DNA from: Sphaerotilus hippei
Lineage (GTDB): Bacteria > Pseudomonadota > Gammaproteobacteria > Burkholderiales > Burkholderiaceae_C
Direction of reading: 5' to 3'
NCBI RefSeq assembly: GCF_003201595.1
Contig: NZ_QJJS01000013.1
Span: 53,489-117,488, forward strand
Length of the DNA: 64,000 bases
A model generated the notes under the pieces. It saw nothing but the letters and a program-made list of their open reading frames with translations. It was not told the DNA's origin and did no database searches. Numbering within the stretch: the stretch's first letter is position 1; the number at the start of each line of letters is the position of its first letter. Positions 61,901 to 64,000 of this stretch are shown piece after piece. The position numbers and the translations under genes were made by a program.

Positions 61901-64000
61901 GCCAGGTCGAACGAGGTCGAGGCCGAGCCAGCGGGCACGGTGACGGAGATGACCTTCGTGTAGTCAGATCCGTCAGTGGCCGTGCCTGAGTAAGTCAGCT
62001 GGACAGTCAGATCGGTCGCCGCAGGCTGCGACAGATGAACGGTGTAGCCAGTCGCCACTTCACCTTCGACGACGGTGCCAGGGCCAGTCAGGCTGATGGT
62101 GACCGTGTCCTCGGTGCCAGGCGTGCCGCCGCCGGGAACGCCGGGGCCGACGTCGTCGGAGATGACGGTCGTGACCGAAACCGCTGTCGGGTCGACAGCA
62201 ACCGCTTCGAAACCACCGCCAGTGACAGCACCGAGCGTGACAGTGACGGACTCGGAACCTTCTGCCAGTGCATCGTCCAGCGTGGCCAGATCGAACGAGG
62301 TCGATGCCGAGCCGGCAGGGACGGTGACTGAAACGACCTTGGTGTAGTCAGAGCCGTCAGTTGCCGTGCCAGAGTACGTCAGCTGAACGGTCAGGTCGGT
62401 AGCTGCCGGTTGGGACAGATGAACGGTGTAACCAGTGGCGACTTCGCCTTCGACGACCGAGCCAGGACCGGTCAGGCTGATGGTGACTGTGTCCTCGGCG
62501 CCCGGCGTGCCACCGCCGGGAACGCCAGGACCGACGTCGTCGGCGATGACCGTCGTGACCGAAGCTGCCGTCGGATCAACAGCAACCGCCTCAAAACCAC
62601 CACCCGTGATCGTGCCGAGCGTGACGGTGACGGACTCGGAACCTTCGGCGAGGGCATCGTCCAGCGTAGCCAGGTCGAACGAGGTCGAAGCCGAGCCCGC
62701 GGGCACGGTGACGGAGACCACCTTCGTGTAGTCCGAGCCGTCGGTGGCCGTGCCGGAGTACGTCAGCTGGACGGTCAGATCAGTAGCCGCAGGCTGAGAC
62801 AGCTGGACGGTGTAGCCAGTGGCGACCTGGCCTTCGACGACGGTGCCGGGGCCGGTCAGGCTGATGGTGACCGTGTCCTCGGCACCCGGCGTGCCGCCGC
62901 CAGGAACGCCAGGGCCGACATCATCGGCGATGACCGTCGTGACCGAAGCTGCCGTCGGATCGACCGCCACCGCTTCGAAACCGCCACCGGTGATCGTGCC
63001 GAGCGTCACGGTGAACGATTCACCGTTGTCTGCCAAGGCATCGTCGAGCGTGGTGATGTCGAACGAGGTCGAAGCCGAGCCGGCAGGGACGGTGACTGAA
63101 ACAACCTTGGTGTAGTCGGAGCCGTCAGTGGCCGTGCCTGAGTAAGTCAGCTGGACCGTCAGATCGGTAGCTGCCGGTTGCGACAGATGAACGGTGTAGC
63201 CAGTGGCCACTTCACCTTCGACGACGGTGCCAGGGCCGGTCAGGCTGATGGTGACCGTATCTTCGGTGCCAGGTGTGCCGCCGCCGGGAACGCCAGGGCC
63301 GACGTCGTCAGAGATGACGGTGGTGACCGAAGCCGCTGTCGGATCGGCGGCAACCGATTCGAAGCCGCCACCGGTGATCGTGCCGAGCGTGACGGTGAAC
63401 GATTCACCGTTGTCTGCCAAGGCATCGTCGAGCGTGGTGATGTCGAAGGTGGTCGAAGCCGAGCCAGCGGGCACGGTGACGGAGATGACCTTCGTGTAGT
63501 CAGATCCGTCAGTGGCCGTGCCAGAGTACGTCAGCTGGAAAGTCAGATCGGTAGCCGCAGGCTGAGACAGCTGGACGGTGTAGCCAGTGGCGACCTGGCC
63601 TTCGACGACGGTGCCAGGGCCAGTCAGGCTGATGGTGACCGTATCTTCGGTGCCAGGCGTGCCGCCGCCGGGAACGCCGGGGCCGACGTCGTCGGAGATG
63701 ACGGTCGTGACCGAAGCTGTTGTCGGATCGACAGCAACCGCTTCGAACCCGCCACCGGTGATCGTGCCGAGCGTGACGGTGAACGATTCACCGTTGTCTG
63801 CCAGGGCATCATCGATCGTAGCGATGTCGAAGGTGGTTGAGGCCGAGCCTGCAGGGACGGTGACCGAGACGACCTTCGTGTAGTCGGAGCCGTCAGTGGC
63901 CGTGCCGCTGTAGGTCAGCTGGACAGTCAGATCAGTAGCCGCAGGCTGAGACAGCTGGACGGTGTAGCCAGTGGCGACCTCGCCTTCGACGACGGTGCCG
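55969..64000 (-). CDS. Giant RTX adhesin with tandem Calx-beta/LapA-like repeats (5' part beyond the window)
   Basis: The frame is open from its stop to the window edge: 2,676 residues visible, with no credible start inside. From the N-terminal side there are fourteen units of about 128 residues (58690-64000), each with VVEGEVATGYTV, TYSGTATDGSDYTKV, SVTVPAGSAS and a ttlDDALa-type Asp pair, a Calx-beta or LapA-type Ig-like fold. Then come a VCBS/cadherin-like domain ending IEDDAPTASHS (about 58240-58690), a beta-rich region resembling choice-of-anchor domains (57300-58235) and a PA14-like segment (TYDIRVTGDDGYRLLIGGE, about 56760-56830). RTX nonapeptides follow (GGAGRDTIDGAQGDDRLEGG, about 56310-56465), then a C-terminal type I secretion signal. 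Such LapA-like proteins are exported by a TolC-type ABC system and mediate attachment and biofilm formation, stabilised by Ca2+. No secretion genes are in the window. No retention or processing site is visible because the N-terminus is missing. Confidence 0.9.
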   Translation of the reverse strand, partial: GTVVEGEVATGYTVQLSQPAATDLTVQLTYSGTATDGSDYTKVVSVTVPAGSASTTFDIATIDDALADNGESFTVTLGTITGGGFEAVAVDPTTASVTTVISDDVGPGVPGGGTPGTEDTVTISLTGPGTVVEGQVATGYTVQLSQPAATDLTFQLTYSGTATDGSDYTKVISVTVPAGSASTTFDITTLDDALADNGESFTVTLGTITGGGFESVAADPTAASVTTVISDDVGPGVPGGGTPGTEDTVTISLTGPGTVVEGEVATGYTVHLSQPAATDLTVQLTYSGTATDGSDYTKVVSVTVPAGSASTSFDITTLDDALADNGESFTVTLGTITGGGFEAVAVDPTAASVTTVIADDVGPGVPGGGTPGAEDTVTISLTGPGTVVEGQVATGYTVQLSQPAATDLTVQLTYSGTATDGSDYTKVVSVTVPAGSASTSFDLATLDDALAEGSESVTVTLGTITGGGFEAVAVDPTAASVTTVIADDVGPGVPGGGTPGAEDTVTISLTGPGSVVEGEVATGYTVHLSQPAATDLTVQLTYSGTATDGSDYTKVVSVTVPAGSASTSFDLATLDDALAEGSESVTVTLGAVTGGGFEAVAVDPTAVSVTTVISDDVGPGVPGGGTPGTEDTVTISLTGPGTVVEGEVATGYTVHLSQPAATDLTVQLTYSGTATDGSDYTKVISVTVPAGSASTSFDLATLDDALAEGSESVTVTLGAVTGGGFEAVAVDPTAASVTTVIADDVGPGIPGGGTPGAEDTVNISLTGPGTVVEGEVATGYTVHLSQPAATDLTVQLTYSGTATDGSDYTKVVSVTVPAGSASTSFDLATLDDALAEGSESVTVTLGTITGGGFEAVAVDPTAGSITTVIVDDVGPDAPGVKPGPEDTVSISLTGPGTVVEGEVATGYTVQLSQPAATDLTVQLTYSGTATDGSDYTKVISVTVPAGSASTTFDITTLDDALADNGESFTVTLGAVTGGGFEAVAVDPTAASVTTVISDDIGPGVPGGGMPGTEDTVTIGLTGPGTVVEGEVATGYTVHLSQPAATDLTVQLTYSGTATDGSDYTKVVSVTVPAGSASSSFDLATLDDALAEGSESVTVTLGAVTGGGFEAVAVDPTAASVTTVISDDVGPGVPGGGTPGSEDTVTISLTGPGTVVEGEVATGYTVNLSQPAATDLTVQLTYSGTATDGSDYTKVISVTVPAGSASTSFDLATLDDALAEGSESVTVTLGAVTGGGFETIAVDPTTASITTVISDDVGPGVPGGGTPGTQDTVTISLTGPGTVVEGEVATGYTVQLSQPAATDLTVQLTYSGTATDGSDYTKVISVTVPAGSASTSFDITTLDDALADNGESFTVTLGAVTGGGFEAVAVDPVASSVTTIISDDVGPGVPGGGTPGAEDTVTISLTGPGTVVEGEVACGYTVHLSQPAASEVTVELIYSGTATDGSDFSKVVSVTIPAGSASADFDIATIDDALVERGESFIVGIGGTSGGGFEALAVDPVANAVTTAIVDDAGPAAPGGPGAPGVEDTVLVSISGPGSVIEGETASGYTVCLSHAAATDMTVQLIYTGTATNGEDFQAVVSVTIPAGSASAAFEVPTLDDALAEVGERFTIAVGGTTGGGFEEVAVDPAANAVTTTIVDDAGPDLPPGSPPAGPEDTVLIGISGPDQVGEGEVATGYVVHLSQAAVTDLTVQLTYGGTATDGSDYMRVATVTIPAGASSVGFDLATLPDGQPEGAECIVIGIGATHGGGFEVLAVDGSAAQVVTAVVDPATAPQISGPLDVRVSEEGLAQGLADGTGARAGDDTGNSRSVHGQLTLSDADSASLQVTLTAPTTGLSCGGQPVVWTGDGTGTLVGHIGSATGAVALSITIDASGAYDVTLDAALDHALQGEDLLSLDVGVRVSDGTHTSTATLTVGIEDDAPTASHSTATLLVRHDSIRISQMDAGFSDDTYRNNDCDVSRSDTDSHDGNIDQLRWGQAANDQNRQSGYDLVDSTRLTTATGATVEAGEVFKLADFTHRNYAIASGSSTLKETDLDLTMAVEINGVSTQVTFTAHLVHTETPNSSDAVASRDIIQLPAQTVTVQVNGQDYEVNLLGFKDSSGQLLTEIRTDENTASNTFGLYGSVTPTDLPPDLVGQVQVDAGADGLAAIRWSDTGSAYGTFTGDADGSYTFVMNQATREALAASGEALTQTFTYQVVDRDGDVTSGSVTVALAREETLAPVTLTSTTQTIDSDSIGLGGEYFGYNDNRTGTAHDATFSGATRLHADDGSATLGGNTSTNLNHLADIEHIVEGRNGNTDLVGNAQLSLAGAADATFTMRNVEFGLVAGTDQALFSTDLGQSGSTFASGQTVTGNNLDRFLHGSNAGNASAITATSGMGDSTDAIIRAVGYIDMTGGTYDIRVTGDDGYRLLIGGETVAEVDVNQYVAVRTFTGVDLSDGLQPIEILYWDQGGHASLRIELKPSGAADTDYKVLGSDEYALFAPGEVPVLGAQQDIVESSTNGVWEIRTGQDYTGTSGNDQVTGSDGKDVIRGGAGRDTIDGAQGDDRLEGGSGHDVLTGGQGADVFAWSLADAGSAGAPAHDTVTDFKVATVGGDALDLRDLLQGENHANLTNYLHFETSGSDTVVSISSTGGFAGGYDSSHTDQTITLSGVTLGGGSDMSVVLDLLAKNQLVVDNG
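58690..64000 (-). repeat. Tandem 384-bp coding repeats of the RTX adhesin, 14 visible units
   Basis: Units recur every 384 bp; one linker is a codon shorter, with DVGPDAPGVKPGPED in place of the usual DVGPGVPGGGTPGTED. Counting from the window edge, the first eleven are nearly identical in protein and highly similar in DNA, while the last three (nearest the C-terminus, below about 59770) are clearly diverged. Variation among the eleven is two-state: TVQLS or TVHLS, KVVS or KVIS, FDLATLDDALAEGSES or FDITTLDDALADNGES, GTITGG or GAVTGG, ISDD or IADD, PGTED or PGAED. These occur in different combinations. The array continues past 64000. Confidence 0.93.

Noticed and set aside
63474..63474. Apparent start codon of the RTX gene at 63474
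   Set aside because: It is a GTG coding for Val inside a repeat (TVPAGSAS). The frame stays open and repeat-like to position 64000, so the true start is outside the window.
59770..63970. Possible CRISPR-like or satellite DNA because of regular repeats
   Set aside because: The period is 384 bp, in frame and translated into Calx-beta-like units; no short spacers or palindromic repeats.

Overview
The window is GC-rich chromosomal DNA from a betaproteobacterium of the order Burkholderiales. The best guess is a Leptothrix/Sphaerotilus/Rubrivivax-type relative. That rests on gene content and order (glnA-ntrB-ntrC, rpoH with a CIRCE element, atpIBEFHAGDC, glnE next to yhdP and a nitrilase, gpmA/rhodanese/grxC, M23 peptidase-secA-argJ), not on any database search. 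Almost all of it is core genome. I see no tRNA, rRNA, insertion sequence, prophage or CRISPR array.

Layout. 1-2.8 kb, minus strand: exopolyphosphatase (ppx), an LpxH-type phosphoesterase and the first 47 codons of polyphosphate kinase (ppk). 2.9-8.6 kb, plus: a Tat-exported dienelactone hydrolase, a YVTN beta-propeller, a polysaccharide deacetylase variant, a sterol-desaturase-type membrane hydroxylase, an EI24/CysZ-type membrane protein and a CinA-like protein. 8.6-13.6 kb: the nitrogen-control block glnA-(DUF4124-like)-ntrB-ntrC, with a well-formed NtrC site and sigma-54 promoter before glnA. 13.8-15.6 kb: a Crp/Fnr-type regulator, then rpoH under a CIRCE-overlapped promoter. 15.7-21 kb: a MocR-type regulator divergent from a tightly coupled set (DMT exporter, aminotransferase, PhzF-like, GNAT). 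21-29.5 kb: an SMP-30-like lactonase and the complete F1Fo ATP synthase operon. 29.6-34.7 kb: hemE, a 554-bp non-coding stretch with DnaA-box-like motifs and a duplicated 40-bp element, priA and a UbiH-like hydroxylase. 34.7-43.4 kb: nitrilase and giant YhdP (minus), glnE and a rhombosortase-like protease (plus). 43.4-47.5 kb: kup, grxC, rhodanese, gpmA and dciA. 47.5-56 kb: M23 peptidase, secA, a two-gene ABC transporter and argJ. 56-64 kb, minus: the C-terminal 2,676 residues of a giant RTX adhesin that continues beyond the window.

How the parts fit. glnA (adenylylatable Tyr), glnE (its adenylyltransferase) and ntrBC form a nearly complete ammonium-sensing circuit. CIRCE upstream of rpoH couples the HrcA and sigma-32 heat-shock systems. 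The MocR cluster looks like a regulated handling or export module for an amino-acid-like compound and is the best candidate for an undescribed small pathway. The giant adhesin is the clearest accessory element: fourteen visible units of about 128 residues (period 384 bp), eleven nearly identical and built as mosaics of a few two-state segments, followed by VCBS-like, PA14-like, RTX and type I secretion regions.

Start codons were chosen by reading; several are GTG or TTG and are flagged. Family calls are by motif recognition only.
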